From CAMDBL01 sp964498125 (lineage in GTDB: Bacteria; Pseudomonadota; Alphaproteobacteria; Rhizobiales; Hyphomicrobiaceae), in NCBI GenBank assembly GCA_964498125.1, contig CAZCGE010000048.1, positions 1 to 21,747 of the forward strand: a DNA stretch of 21,747 bases, read 5' to 3'. Positions 7,023-17,952 of the stretch are shown one piece after another; within the stretch, counting starts at the first letter, position 1, and every line of letters starts with the position of its first letter. The translations under genes and the position numbers were made by a program. Under the pieces are notes generated by a model. It was not told the origin of the DNA. It searched no databases and worked only from the letters and a program-made list of their open reading frames with translations.

Positions 7023-8426
7023 ATGTCCATCGTCCAACGTCGTCCCATCTCATTGCTAATCATGGGTCTCCTGATGCTCGCATTCGCCGACGTGACATTG
7101 GCGCAACGCGCCGCGCCCCGTGTCAGCGAGTTCAAGCTGGCCAATGGCATGCACGTGGTCGTCGTGCCCGACCATCGCGCCCCGGTCGTCACCCATATGG
7201 TGTGGTATCGGGTGGGGGCGGCCGACGAGCCGCAAGGCAGCTCCGGCATCGCCCACTTTCTCGAGCACTTGATGTTCAAGTCGACCGAGAAGATCGCCAT
7301 GGGCGAATTCTCCAAGATCGTGTCGCGCCTCGGCGGTCAGGACAACGCCTTCACCGGGCATGACGCGACCGCCTATTTCCAGCGCATCGCCAAGGACCGG
7401 CTCGGGACGGTGATGGAGATGGAGGCCGACCGCATGGTCAACCTGCGCCTCACCGAGAAAGAGGTGCTGACCGAGCGCGATGTCATACTCGAGGAGCGCC
7501 GCTCGCGGGTGGAGAACAACCCGAGTTCGATCCTCGACGAGCAGTTGAACGCGGCGCTGTACATGAACCATCCCTATTCCAATCCCGTGATTGGCTGGGA
7601 GCATGAGATCGCCAAGCTGTCGCAGAAGGATGCGCTGACTTTCTACAAGCGCTTCTATGCCCCCAACAACGCCATCCTGGTGGTGACGGGCGATGTCACG
7701 GAGCCGGAGGTGCGCAAGCTGGCGGAGGCGAGCTACGGCAAGGTTCCAGCCAATCCGGCGGTGAGCGCCACGCGGTCACGCCCGCTCGAGCCGCCGCAAC
7801 GGGCGGCCCGCCGCCTCGAGTACAAGGATGCCCGTGCCGGCAAGGCGTCGATCCATCGCTACTACCTGGCGCCGAGCTACGTCACGGCCGAGCCCGGTGA
7901 AGCCGAGGCGCTCGATCTGCTGATGAAGATCCTGGCATCGGGTTCGACCAGCCGGCTCTACAAGAAGCTGGTCATTGCCGACAAGGTGGCTTCCAGCACC
8001 AGCGGCTACTTTTCGGGCTCGGGGCGCGACTACGGCAAGATCAGCCTGTCGGCAGTGGTCCAGGATGGCTCGACACTGGCCGCCGTCGAGGCCGGCATCG
8101 GCGACGTGATCGCGCAGGTGCGCGAGAAGGGCGTCACCGCCGCCGAGCTCGATCGCGCCAAGAGCATGTACATCGCGGAGTACGTCTATGAGAGCGACAG
8201 CCAGTCGAGACTGGCGCGCCGCTACGGCTGGGAACTGGTGGTCGGACGCTCGGTGAGCGAGGCCGACGCTTGGCCCGACAAGATTTCCAAGGTGACGCTG
8301 GAAGCGGTGCACGCAGCGGCGCAGAAGCATCTCGATATTCGTCGCTCCGTTACCGGACATATGCTGCCTGAAGCGCCGGTCGGGGACCTGCCAGCCAAGG
8401 TTGGAACCCCGCCCAACCGTAGCTGA
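7023..8426 (+). CDS. M16 family zinc metallopeptidase, catalytic member
   Basis: A processing-peptidase-like (pitrilysin) protein of 467 residues with an N-terminal signal segment ending around ADVTLAQ, so probably periplasmic. The inverted zinc motif HFLEH is at 78-82 (His78, His82 ligands, Glu81 catalytic), and the third ligand Glu is in VILEERRSR about 75 residues later (Glu157). The domain continues with RFYAPNNAILVVTGDV, a typical end of the first M16 half. GTG (7020) and ATG (7023) are adjacent in-frame starts with GAGG upstream; either could be used. The next gene encodes an M16 paralogue lacking the zinc motif, so the two probably form a heterodimer. Confidence 0.93.
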   Translation: MSIVQRRPISLLIMGLLMLAFADVTLAQRAAPRVSEFKLANGMHVVVVPDHRAPVVTHMVWYRVGAADEPQGSSGIAHFLEHLMFKSTEKIAMGEFSKIVSRLGGQDNAFTGHDATAYFQRIAKDRLGTVMEMEADRMVNLRLTEKEVLTERDVILEERRSRVENNPSSILDEQLNAALYMNHPYSNPVIGWEHEIAKLSQKDALTFYKRFYAPNNAILVVTGDVTEPEVRKLAEASYGKVPANPAVSATRSRPLEPPQRAARRLEYKDARAGKASIHRYYLAPSYVTAEPGEAEALDLLMKILASGSTSRLYKKLVIADKVASSTSGYFSGSGRDYGKISLSAVVQDGSTLAAVEAGIGDVIAQVREKGVTAAELDRAKSMYIAEYVYESDSQSRLARRYGWELVVGRSVSEADAWPDKISKVTLEAVHAAAQKHLDIRRSVTGHMLPEAPVGDLPAKVGTPPNRS

Positions 8427-8462
8427 CGCGTCGCATGTGGATTTAGCCGATCGGTGCTCGCC

Positions 8463-9824
8463 ATGTTCCTTCGTTTTCGTCGCCGCCGCTTTGCCCTGGC
8501 CTCGCTGCATGCCGCTGGGGTGGCGTTGCTTATCCTTGCCCAGATGCTGCTCACGTCGGGAGCCAACGCCATGAAGATCCAGAAAGTCAAAAGCCCGGGC
8601 GGGCTCGAGGCTTGGCTCGTCGAGGAGCACACGGTGCCGCTGATGGCGCTGCGCTTTGCTTTCGAAGGCGGCAATTCCCAGGATCCGGCTGGCAAGGACG
8701 GGCTGGCCAACTTCCTCACCGGCATGTTGGATGAAGGCGCCGGCGACCTGACGGCCATGCAGTTCCAGGAAAGCATGGAAGAAATCGCCATGCGCATGGG
8801 GTTCGAGGATGGGCGCGATGCGCTGTATGGCAGCTTCGAGACGCTGACGCAGTACCGGCCCAAGGCCGTCGAGCTGATGCGCCTGGCCTTGTCCAAGCCG
8901 CGCTTTGATCAAGATGCCGTGGACCGGGTGCGCCAACAACTGCTGGCGCGGCTGGTCTTCGAGGCCCGCAATCCCGAACGGGTGGCGGGGACCGTCTGGA
9001 GCGAGACGGCATTTCCCAAGCATCCCTACGGGCGCCGCGCCAATGGCACGGCGGAAACTCTGGCCGCGATTACGCGTGAGGATCTGCTCGCCTATATGCG
9101 GCGCGTCTTCGCCAAGAGCACGCTGAAGATCGTCGCGGTCGGCGACATCAACGCCAAGGAGTTGGGCGAGCTGATCGACAGCATCTTTGGCGCGCTGTCC
9201 GAAAAGGCCGAGCTGCAGCCGGTGGCTATGACCGAGCCAGTGAAGGGCGGCGTCCACAAGGTGGTGGAAATGGATGTTCCGCAGTCGGTGGCCGTGTTCG
9301 GGTTCGGCGGCATTGCCCGCAAGGACCCCGATTTCATGCCGGCTTTCGTCGTCAACCACATCCTCGGCGGCGGCTCGTTCGCCTCGCGGCTGATGGAGGA
9401 GGTGCGGGAAAAGCGCGGGCTGGCCTATGGCGTGCACAGCTCGTTGCAGCCTTATAGCAAGGGTGCGGTTTTCATTGGCAGCGTCGCCACCAAGAACGAG
9501 TCCATCGGCCAGTCGCTCGACGTCATCAAGGTCGAGTTCAAGCGCATGGCCGACGAGGGGCCGACGCCGCTGGAGCTGGAGAACGCCAAGAAGTTCCTGA
9601 CGGGCTCCTATGCGCTGCGCTTCGACACCAATGCCAAGATCGCCGATCAACTGCTCGCCATCCATCGCGACGACCTCGGCATCGACTACGTCGACAAGCG
9701 CAATGCGCAGATCGAGGCCGTGACGATCGCCGACACCAAGCGCGTCGCCAAGCGCCTGATCAAGTCCGAGGATCTGATCATCACGATCGTCGGCAAGCCG
9801 ACAAAGGGCGCCGGCAAGGAGTGA
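8463..9824 (+). CDS. M16 family peptidase-like subunit without the zinc site
   Basis: About 453 residues, with an N-terminal signal anchor (basic FLRFRRRRF followed by a hydrophobic run to about residue 35). At the place of HxxEH it has NFLTG (83-87), so it cannot bind catalytic zinc. It keeps the C-terminal M16 hallmark REKRGLAYGVHS (Arg315, Tyr322), which in non-catalytic partners helps hold the substrate. The catalytic partner lies 36 bp upstream, so a two-subunit periplasmic protease is the best reading. GTG at 8454 is an alternative start; no strong ribosome site marks either. Confidence 0.92.
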   Translation: MFLRFRRRRFALASLHAAGVALLILAQMLLTSGANAMKIQKVKSPGGLEAWLVEEHTVPLMALRFAFEGGNSQDPAGKDGLANFLTGMLDEGAGDLTAMQFQESMEEIAMRMGFEDGRDALYGSFETLTQYRPKAVELMRLALSKPRFDQDAVDRVRQQLLARLVFEARNPERVAGTVWSETAFPKHPYGRRANGTAETLAAITREDLLAYMRRVFAKSTLKIVAVGDINAKELGELIDSIFGALSEKAELQPVAMTEPVKGGVHKVVEMDVPQSVAVFGFGGIARKDPDFMPAFVVNHILGGGSFASRLMEEVREKRGLAYGVHSSLQPYSKGAVFIGSVATKNESIGQSLDVIKVEFKRMADEGPTPLELENAKKFLTGSYALRFDTNAKIADQLLAIHRDDLGIDYVDKRNAQIEAVTIADTKRVAKRLIKSEDLIITIVGKPTKGAGKE

Positions 9825-9871
9825 CGGTGAGGTACCATTCGACAACAATCGATTCGTAAGTTTGGCTCGCC

Positions 9872-9898
9872 GGGGTCAGACCCCGCGGGTCTGACCCC
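9872..9898. repeat. REP-like hairpin 1 (GGGGTCAGACCC family)
   Basis: GGGGTCAGACCC (9872-9883) and GGGTCTGACCCC (9887-9898) form a perfect 12-bp stem around a 3-nt loop. Each arm is itself nearly palindromic. Located between the M16 pair and mutL; it may also stop transcription or protect the upstream 3' end, but no T-run follows. Confidence 0.6.
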
Positions 9899-9922
9899 AT
9901 GCTCCACGACCCGCCACAGCCA

Positions 9923-9975
9923 GGGGTCAGACCCGTCATGGCGGATCCATGCTACGCATGGACGGGTCTGACCCC
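9923..9975. repeat. REP-like hairpin 2 sharing the same core
   Basis: GGGGTCAGACCCGTC (9923-9937) and GACGGGTCTGACCCC (9961-9975) form a perfect 15-bp stem around a 23-nt loop that contains CATG repeats. The first 12 bases are identical to the arm of hairpin 1, so the two are copies of one element in tandem. It ends 24 bp before the mutL start. Confidence 0.6.
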
Positions 9976-9999
9976 ATCCGCATCGTCCGAGGCAGCCCT

Positions 10000-11841
10000 A
10001 TGCCCGCGGTTATCCGCCAGCTCTCGGCCCAGACCATCAACCGCATCGCCGCCGGTGAGGTGGTGGAGCGGCCGGCCAGTGTCGTCAAGGAACTGGTCGA
10101 GAACGCCATCGATGCCGGCGCCGGCGAAATCGACGTGGTGATCGCCGGCGGTGGCCTGTCGCTGATTGCCGTCAGCGACGACGGCGACGGCATGAGCGCT
10201 GCTGATCTCGAGCTGGCGGTCGAGCGCCATGCCACCTCCAAGCTCGGCGATGAGGATTTGTTCGATATCCGTACGCTGGGCTTTCGCGGCGAAGCGCTGC
10301 CCTCGATCGGCGCCATTGCGCGGCTGGACATCCTGTCGCGCGCGCGCGGCGCCGACGCGGCCTTCGGCATCGTTGTCGATCGCGGCGCGAAACAGGCGGT
10401 CCGCCCGGCTGCCGTCAATCGCGGCACGCTGATCGAAGTGCGCGAGCTGTTCTCGGCGACACCGGCACGCTTGAAATTCATGAAGTCGGAGCGATCGGAA
10501 GTGTTGGCCGTGTCGGAGACGGTCAAGCGGCTGGCGATGGCGCATCCCGAGGTGGGTTTCACCCTGACCACCGGCGAGCGGGCAGGACTCAGATTGCCGC
10601 GGCTGGAGCCCCATCTCGAGAAGACTGGGCCGGACGGGCTGCTGGCGCGCCTTGGCCGCATCATGGGTCGCGAGTTCATGACCGACGCGCTGGCCGTGCG
10701 CGCCGAGCGCGAGACCATGGTCGTTGCCGGTTTCGCCGGCCTGCCGACGCTGCACCGGCCCGACGTCAGCCAGCAATTTCTGTTCGTCAACGGCCGCCCA
10801 GTGCGCGACAAGGTGCTGATCGGCGCCGTGCGCGCGGCCTACGGCGACCTGGTGCCCAGGGGTCGGCATCCGCTGCTGGCGCTGTTCGTCACGCTCGATC
10901 CGCGCGAGGTCGATGTCAACGTGCATCCCGCCAAGACCGAAGTGCGGTTTCGCGACGCCGGTCTGGTGCGCAGTCTGATCATCGGTGCGCTGCGACAGGC
11001 GCTGGATGCAGCCGGGCATCGCGCGTCGGCGCGTGGCGGCGCGCTGGGCCTGGAGATGATGCGGCAGGGGGCGACAGCAACTGGGGCCGAGGTGGCGCGG
11101 GCCGCGGCCGCAATTCCTTCGGATGCTCCAGGTTTTGCCTACCAGTTCCGCCCGCGTCCAGCCACCATCTCGCCGGGGCTTGCCGAGGCCATGCAGGCGC
11201 CATTCGCATCGGCGCCGGCCTATGCGACCGCGGCTGCACCAGTGAGCGAAGCGCACGACACGCCGCCGCTCGGCCTGGCGCGGGCGCAGGTGCATGACAC
11301 CTACATCGTCGCTGAGACGCGGAATTCGATGGTGATTGTCGATCAGCATGCGGCCCATGAGCGCCTGGTCTACGAGCGCATGAAGGCCATGCTTTCGAAC
11401 GGTGGTGTGGCGCGACAGGGCCTGCTGATCCCGGCCGTGGTCGAGGTCGGCGAGGCTGAGGCGGAGGCGCTGGCCGAGCGCTCGCACGAGCTGGCCGAGC
11501 TCGGTTTGGCGCTGGAACCGTTTGGCGAGGGTGCGGTGATCGTGCGTGAGACACCGGCGTTGCTCGGCACCTGCGACGTCGAGGGCCTGGTGCGCGATCT
11601 CGCCGCCGATCTGTTGTCTGACGGCGAGGGTCAGGCGCTGCGGGAACGGCTGGAGGCCGTCTGCTCACGCATGGCCTGCCACGGCAGCGTGCGCGCCGGC
11701 CGTAAGCTGACGGTCGAGGAAATGAACGCCTTGCTGCGCGAGATGGAAGCCACGCCGCACTCCGGCCAATGCAACCACGGCCGCCCCACCTGGGTCGAGA
11801 TGAAACTCTCCGACATCGAGCGGCTGTTCGGCAGGCGGTGA
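10000..11841 (+). CDS. mutL: DNA mismatch repair protein MutL (endonuclease type)
   Basis: A 613-residue mismatch-repair ATPase that couples MutS recognition to strand incision. The N-terminal GHKL ATPase has IAAGEVVERPASVVKELVEN (Glu34/Asn35 region), DDGDGM (61-65) and GFRGEAL. A Pro/Ala-rich linker runs about 360-420. The C-terminal domain has the metal-binding motif DQHAAHERLVYE (448-459, form DQHA-x2-E-x4-E) and QCNHGRPT (Cys591), so it should nick DNA itself, as expected where MutH is absent. GAGG at 9989-9992, seven bases before the ATG at 10000, sets the start; the frame is open further upstream only through the repeat hairpins. It ends the + strand housekeeping run. Confidence 0.97.
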   Translation: MPAVIRQLSAQTINRIAAGEVVERPASVVKELVENAIDAGAGEIDVVIAGGGLSLIAVSDDGDGMSAADLELAVERHATSKLGDEDLFDIRTLGFRGEALPSIGAIARLDILSRARGADAAFGIVVDRGAKQAVRPAAVNRGTLIEVRELFSATPARLKFMKSERSEVLAVSETVKRLAMAHPEVGFTLTTGERAGLRLPRLEPHLEKTGPDGLLARLGRIMGREFMTDALAVRAERETMVVAGFAGLPTLHRPDVSQQFLFVNGRPVRDKVLIGAVRAAYGDLVPRGRHPLLALFVTLDPREVDVNVHPAKTEVRFRDAGLVRSLIIGALRQALDAAGHRASARGGALGLEMMRQGATATGAEVARAAAAIPSDAPGFAYQFRPRPATISPGLAEAMQAPFASAPAYATAAAPVSEAHDTPPLGLARAQVHDTYIVAETRNSMVIVDQHAAHERLVYERMKAMLSNGGVARQGLLIPAVVEVGEAEAEALAERSHELAELGLALEPFGEGAVIVRETPALLGTCDVEGLVRDLAADLLSDGEGQALRERLEAVCSRMACHGSVRAGRKLTVEEMNALLREMEATPHSGQCNHGRPTWVEMKLSDIERLFGRR

Positions 11842-11889
11842 GTGCGGGCGGCGGAGGCGGCACCTGAGGCGCGAGCCAGGCAGCGCATC

Positions 11890-11910
11890 CGGCGTGGACG
11901 CCGCTCTTTT
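11890..11910 (+). terminator. probable mutL terminator
   Basis: CGGCG (11890-11894), loop TGGA, CGCCG (11899-11903), then CTCTTTT. A five-pair GC stem with a short T-run 48 nt after the mutL stop, placed before the convergent gene at 11923. Confidence 0.4.
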
Positions 11911-11922
11911 CAGGGCGATGTC

Positions 11923-12345
11923 TCAACGACACCGCAGCACGACCGCCCGCTCGAACGTGTAATGATAATACGCAGGGCCGCCACCATGCGGCATCACGCT
12001 CGGCGGTTGATAACGCCGCTGCAGCACGACAGGCACGGTTTGCGGTTCGCAATCTTTCGCTTCGACCCGCGCGCTCACGGCGCGTTGCGCATCGGCCGGA
12101 CGTAGCGTGCTGCTGGCATGCGAACTGTGTGACCACCAGTGGATATGATTGTCCCACTGCGGCGTGACCCGGACGATCGAAGCCCGCGCCGCATCGAGAA
12201 ACGTCGCCGAGGCATCGCCAGTGATCTTGCGCCCCGTTTGATCCGTCACGCTCAGCGTCAACGTCGCCACCGATGTGAGCGGCAGGGCGCAGGTGACCAG
12301 GGTTGCGACGATGAGGAGGAAGACGGCCAGGAGGGATTTTTTCAA
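11923..12345 (-). CDS. hypothetical exported or membrane-anchored protein
   Basis: Not recognised. Translation from the TTG at 12345 gives about 140 residues starting (M)KKSLLAVFLLIVATLVTCALPLTSVA, a good signal peptide or anchor. The mature part has beta-like LTLSVTDQTGRKITGDAS, a Trp/His-rich WDNHIHWWSHSSH, and two Cys (AKDCEPQ, LRCR). The frame is open to an ATG at 12429, but that would put 28 extra residues before the signal and has no ribosome site, so the shorter form is preferred with low certainty. It is convergent with mutL and divergent from the NIPSNAP gene. Confidence 0.6.
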   Translation of the reverse strand: MKKSLLAVFLLIVATLVTCALPLTSVATLTLSVTDQTGRKITGDASATFLDAARASIVRVTPQWDNHIHWWSHSSHASSTLRPADAQRAVSARVEAKDCEPQTVPVVLQRRYQPPSVMPHGGGPAYYHYTFERAVVLRCR

Positions 12346-12470
12346 GTCGCTGGTTCCGGACAATTTTGATCGGACCACCCTATAGCAACGCGACACTGAA
12401 TATAATGCCATCATGTCAGGGACCGGCATCGTGATAGTCTGCGCGGATCGACAGCTTTCGGAGGGACACG

Positions 12471-12794
12471 ATGGCTTTTTACGAGTTGCGCCAGTACAAG
12501 ATCCGCCCCGGCAAGATGGCCGCTTGGTTGCAGCTGATGGAAGATGAAATCATCCCCTTCCAGGTTGGCAAGGGCATGGTCATCACCGGCAGCTACCGCG
12601 GCGAGACCGACGACAGCGTCTATGTCTGGACGCGGCGTTTCGAGAGCGAAGCCGAGCGCGAGCGGCTCTATGCCGCCGTCTATCAAAGCGAGCACTGGAA
12701 GACGTCGATCTCGCCGCGTGTCGGCCAATTGATCGACCGTGAAGCCATCCAGGTCCAGCGCCTGGTGCCGACGCGGGCTTCGACTGTGCAGTAG
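12471..12794 (+). CDS. NIPSNAP family protein
   Basis: A 107-residue single-domain protein of the NIPSNAP family (dimeric alpha-beta barrel fold). It starts AFYELRQYKIRPGKMAAWLQLM and continues VGKGMVITGSYRGETDDSVYVWTRRFES, both typical of the family. GGAGGG lies a few bases before the ATG. The family's role is unsettled; proposals centre on small-molecule or quinone-like ligands. It stands alone and converges on the minus-strand gene 12 bp away. Confidence 0.85.
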   Translation: MAFYELRQYKIRPGKMAAWLQLMEDEIIPFQVGKGMVITGSYRGETDDSVYVWTRRFESEAERERLYAAVYQSEHWKTSISPRVGQLIDREAIQVQRLVPTRASTVQ

Positions 12795-12806
12795 CGCGTC
12801 GTCGGC

Positions 12807-13043
12807 CTACTCGGCTGCCACCGGCTTCAGCTCGTAGACGCGCGCGATGGTGGATGCCGCCTTGAGGTCGCCGCGCCGCAGCGCCAGCCGCACCTCCTCG
12901 AGTTTCTTGGCATCCGCCATCGAGATGGTGGGCTCCCATGGCGACGCGTCGGGCGACCACTCGCGGTCGCCGATCAACTCGATCTCCACCTCGGCGAGGT
13001 AACGGCCCTCGCGGACGAGTTCGGTGGATGGGCGCGTGCGCAT
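12807..13043 (-). CDS. conserved small protein of unknown function, 78 residues
   Basis: Starts MRTRPSTELVREGRYLAEVE with a strand-rich first half (EVEIELIGDREWSP) and a helical second half (MADAKKLEEVRLALRRGDL, then ASTIARVYELKPV). This resembles small uncharacterised proteins with the pattern RPxTxLVxEGRYxAEVxVELI that are common in alphaproteobacteria and cyanobacteria, though I know of no assigned role. GAGGAG at 13050-13055, six bases before the ATG at 13043, excludes the longer frame that opens at 13127. Confidence 0.7.
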   Translation of the reverse strand: MRTRPSTELVREGRYLAEVEIELIGDREWSPDASPWEPTISMADAKKLEEVRLALRRGDLKAASTIARVYELKPVAAE

Positions 13044-13118
13044 GGGCGGCTCCTCTCGTCGCCGCAAGGTATACCTTGCGGGAGGGACGATAAAGCGCTG
13101 CCGGCGCTGGCGGGGCCA

Positions 13119-13218
13119 GCCCCGCACCCCGCTGGCGGGACACCCGCCAGGCCACCCGTCCTTTTGTCACAAAAAGGAGGGGGTTCGGGGGAACCTTCCC
13201 CCGAGCGGGTGCGGGGGC
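13119..13218. repeat. nested-hairpin intergenic element
   Basis: The outer arms 13119-13133 and 13204-13218 are near-perfect inverted repeats, differing by where one extra C falls. Inside are three further hairpins: GGCGG/CCGCC (13134-13148), TCCTTTT/AAAAGGA (13159-13178) and GGTTC/GAACC (13182-13195). The stretch has no coding signal and looks like a dispersed structured element. On either strand the A/T-rich hairpin could affect transcription, but no clear terminator tail is seen. Confidence 0.5.
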
Positions 13219-13251
13219 AGCCCGCCGCCGGAGGCGCTTGGTGCGACGTAG

Positions 13252-13306
13252 GTCGGGTCGACGCAGGAGACCCGACGTTCGAGCAGCGGGAGAGATGTCG
13301 GGTCTC
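13252..13306. repeat. three-arm GTCGGGTC repeat
   Basis: GTCGGGTC (13252-13259) pairs perfectly with GACCCGAC (13269-13276). GAGACCCGAC (13267-13276) also pairs perfectly with GTCGGGTCTC (13297-13306), so the middle arm can choose between two partners. It lies just beyond the stop of the minus-strand gene ending at 13328. It could be a REP-type element or a 3'-end structure. Confidence 0.5.
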
Positions 13307-13327
13307 GCGAAGTACTCGATTCGACGG

Positions 13328-14236
13328 CTATTGTTTGGGTTTCATCAACCGCTTCACCGCATTATTCAACTCCTGCTCATCTTTAAGTGCCTGGCCGAGG
13401 CGCTCGGCCAATTCAATGAGGACCACTCGTACAGCGTGAGCGAACTCCAAGCACTCCTCGTCAGTTCTTTCATGAAGGCCATCGCTTAAGGCCGAATGCA
13501 ACAGTGTCAGTGGGTTGCATCCATTAATGAGCAACGTTTGAGGCATCGCATTCTTGGCAGCCTGAAGCGCCTTCGAAAACTGGATTTCCTTTTTGGCATC
13601 GACGAGGGCCTGCGTCATCTCTGCTGGCGCACCAATTTTATCGGCGACTCTGATAATCTCATCAAAAATTCGGTTTTTTTGCCTCTCGACGACTCGACGG
13701 TAGTAGGAGAACGCTCCGATACCCAAGCCCTGACTCTCGCATCTTCGCCCCTTAAGGAACGTTTCGCGTTCATCGCCAAATAACCGAATCAGACGAGCGG
13801 GGGTTGGTGGACCGAACGGAGGCATTTCTCCGAACTTAAAGCAGTGTCCCGACCCATTTGAGTTATCATTCTTAATTTCAATATAGAGCGAGTATAATTT
13901 GAACACTTTCGCGCAATTTGAACATTTGTAGGTTAAATATGTTTTCAGTTGACCATTCTGGTCGAAGGCTAGATTCCCGTCAGAATAGCGGAAATACCTT
14001 GGGCCATTACATTCTTCGCTTGTGCAATGCAACAGAAGCTGTGGATCTTGCAATTTCAGCCGAACCCGCCCGTCAAATTCTGTCTCTCTATGCCACAATG
14101 CCTTGACTTCCGTATGTAGCGACGGCGGTGTTTCTTCCAGGAACTCGGCAAAACCTATTGGTTCAGATGCCTCCTGCGGAGCTACTGCTTCTCCAGCAGC
14201 AAGTTCAGTTTTTGACGCATCTCTTTCTTCGGCCAT
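13328..14236 (-). CDS. unrecognised protein with a possible zinc ribbon, directly downstream of uvrA
   Basis: 302 residues, not recognised. The first 30 are acidic. The core has HCTSEEC and, about 40 residues later, YKCSNCAKVFKLY: four Cys in a CxxxxC...CxxC arrangement that could bind zinc. Then FGEMPPFGPPTPARLIRLFG, RCESQGLGIGAFSYYRRVVE and a helical C terminus with SDGLHERTDEECLEFAHAV that faintly recalls DUF4145/HEPN-like bundles. The ATG at 14236 follows the uvrA stop by five bases, with GGAG inside the uvrA end, so translation is probably coupled. Codons are much less GC-rich than in uvrA, suggesting acquisition. Role unknown. Confidence 0.75.
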   Translation of the reverse strand: MAEERDASKTELAAGEAVAPQEASEPIGFAEFLEETPPSLHTEVKALWHRETEFDGRVRLKLQDPQLLLHCTSEECNGPRYFRYSDGNLAFDQNGQLKTYLTYKCSNCAKVFKLYSLYIEIKNDNSNGSGHCFKFGEMPPFGPPTPARLIRLFGDERETFLKGRRCESQGLGIGAFSYYRRVVERQKNRIFDEIIRVADKIGAPAEMTQALVDAKKEIQFSKALQAAKNAMPQTLLINGCNPLTLLHSALSDGLHERTDEECLEFAHAVRVVLIELAERLGQALKDEQELNNAVKRLMKPKQ

Positions 14237-14241
14237 TTGGT

Positions 14242-17260
<3,019 letters not shown>

Positions 17261-17370
17261 GGGGCGAAGGGATAGCGGAGGATGGTTGCCGGAGCAATGC
17301 GGCAGGCGGGGAGGTCAACAGGCGGTGGTGGTGGCTTGGCGTGGTAATGTATCAAGTCAGGAGACCAGCC

Positions 17371-17640
17371 ATGGACTTGCCAGACCCCCTCATCACCTGC
17401 AGCCCCAAGCGCCTGGGTGGCACGCCTGTTTTTGCCGGTACACGCGTACCGGTCCAGACGTTGTTCGACTTTATCGAGGATGGCGCGCCTCTGTCCGAAT
17501 TCCTCGAAGGCTTCCCGAACGTCACGCGGGAGCATGCGGTCGCGGTGCTGGAATTGGCCAAGAAGACAGCCATTGCTGAAGCCACCAAGGCTGCTCGTCG
17601 GGGGCCATCGGGGCTTGGCCTCCAAGCCGCGACCGGCTAG
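17371..17640 (+). CDS. DUF433 family protein (antitoxin-like)
   Basis: 89 residues. ITCSPKRLGGTPVFAGTRVPVQTLFDFIEDG is the classic DUF433 core, a small winged-helix fold often encoded with a DUF5615 PIN-like toxin. The second half, LSEFLEGFPNVTREHAVAVLELA, completes the domain. AGGAGA at 17359-17364, six bases before the ATG at 17371, fixes the start rather than the ATG ten codons upstream. No DUF5615 gene follows; instead a small coiled-coil gene starts nine bases after the stop. It is divergent from uvrA. Confidence 0.85.
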   Translation: MDLPDPLITCSPKRLGGTPVFAGTRVPVQTLFDFIEDGAPLSEFLEGFPNVTREHAVAVLELAKKTAIAEATKAARRGPSGLGLQAATG

Positions 17641-17649
17641 ACTACCGGA

Positions 17650-17859
17650 ATGGCCGACGAGACCGACAACATGGTGTTGACGCTTCTGCGCGCGATCCGC
17701 GGCGACATCGCCGACGTGCGTTCGGACCTGAGCGAGGTGAAAACGCGCATCACCATCCTCGAGCAGCAGTACGCCTCGCTGTCGAGCCGCCTGAACCGCA
17801 TCGAGGATCGGATCGAGCGGATCGAACGTCGCCTCGAGCTGACCGGGCAGCCGGCCTGA
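17650..17859 (+). CDS. small coiled-coil protein
   Basis: 69 residues starting MADETDNMVLTLLRAIRGDIAD. From residue 15 on it is a continuous heptad pattern (VRSDLSEVKTRITILEQQYA, then LNRIEDRIERIERRLEL), so a parallel or trimeric coiled coil is likely. Similar short proteins occur widely in alphaproteobacteria, often beside DUF433/DUF5615 pairs; no function is known to me. Nine bases after the DUF433 stop, so co-transcribed. Confidence 0.75.
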   Translation: MADETDNMVLTLLRAIRGDIADVRSDLSEVKTRITILEQQYASLSSRLNRIEDRIERIERRLELTGQPA

Positions 17860-17904
17860 GCGTTACCACGCCGGCACGCCTTCCACTACGAGGTGCAGCC
17901 CGGC

Positions 17905-17924
17905 GAGGTGCGGGACGGCACCTC
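17905..17924. other. hairpin after the coiled-coil gene
   Basis: GAGGTGC (17905-17911) pairs with GCACCTC (17918-17924) around a 6-nt loop, 45 nt after the stop. No T-run follows, so it is a weak terminator candidate or a 3'-end structure. Confidence 0.3.
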
Positions 17925-17952
17925 CCCCTGCGACACACTCCCTCCACCATCT

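Noticed and set aside
7776..9848. 690-codon minus-strand open frame across both M16 genes
   Set aside because: Antisense shadow of two well-supported peptidase genes; low-complexity composition and no family match.
9952..11487. 511-codon minus-strand open frame opposite mutL
   Set aside because: Mirror of MutL codons, His/Arg/Gln-rich, no domain.
12401..12406. Perfect TATAAT upstream of the NIPSNAP gene
   Set aside because: No acceptable -35 at 16-18 bp, so a promoter cannot be supported from this hexamer alone.
17261..17370. Possible LexA box upstream of uvrA
   Set aside because: uvrA is often SOS-regulated, so I looked; no GTTC-N7-GTTC or its complement occurs in this gap.
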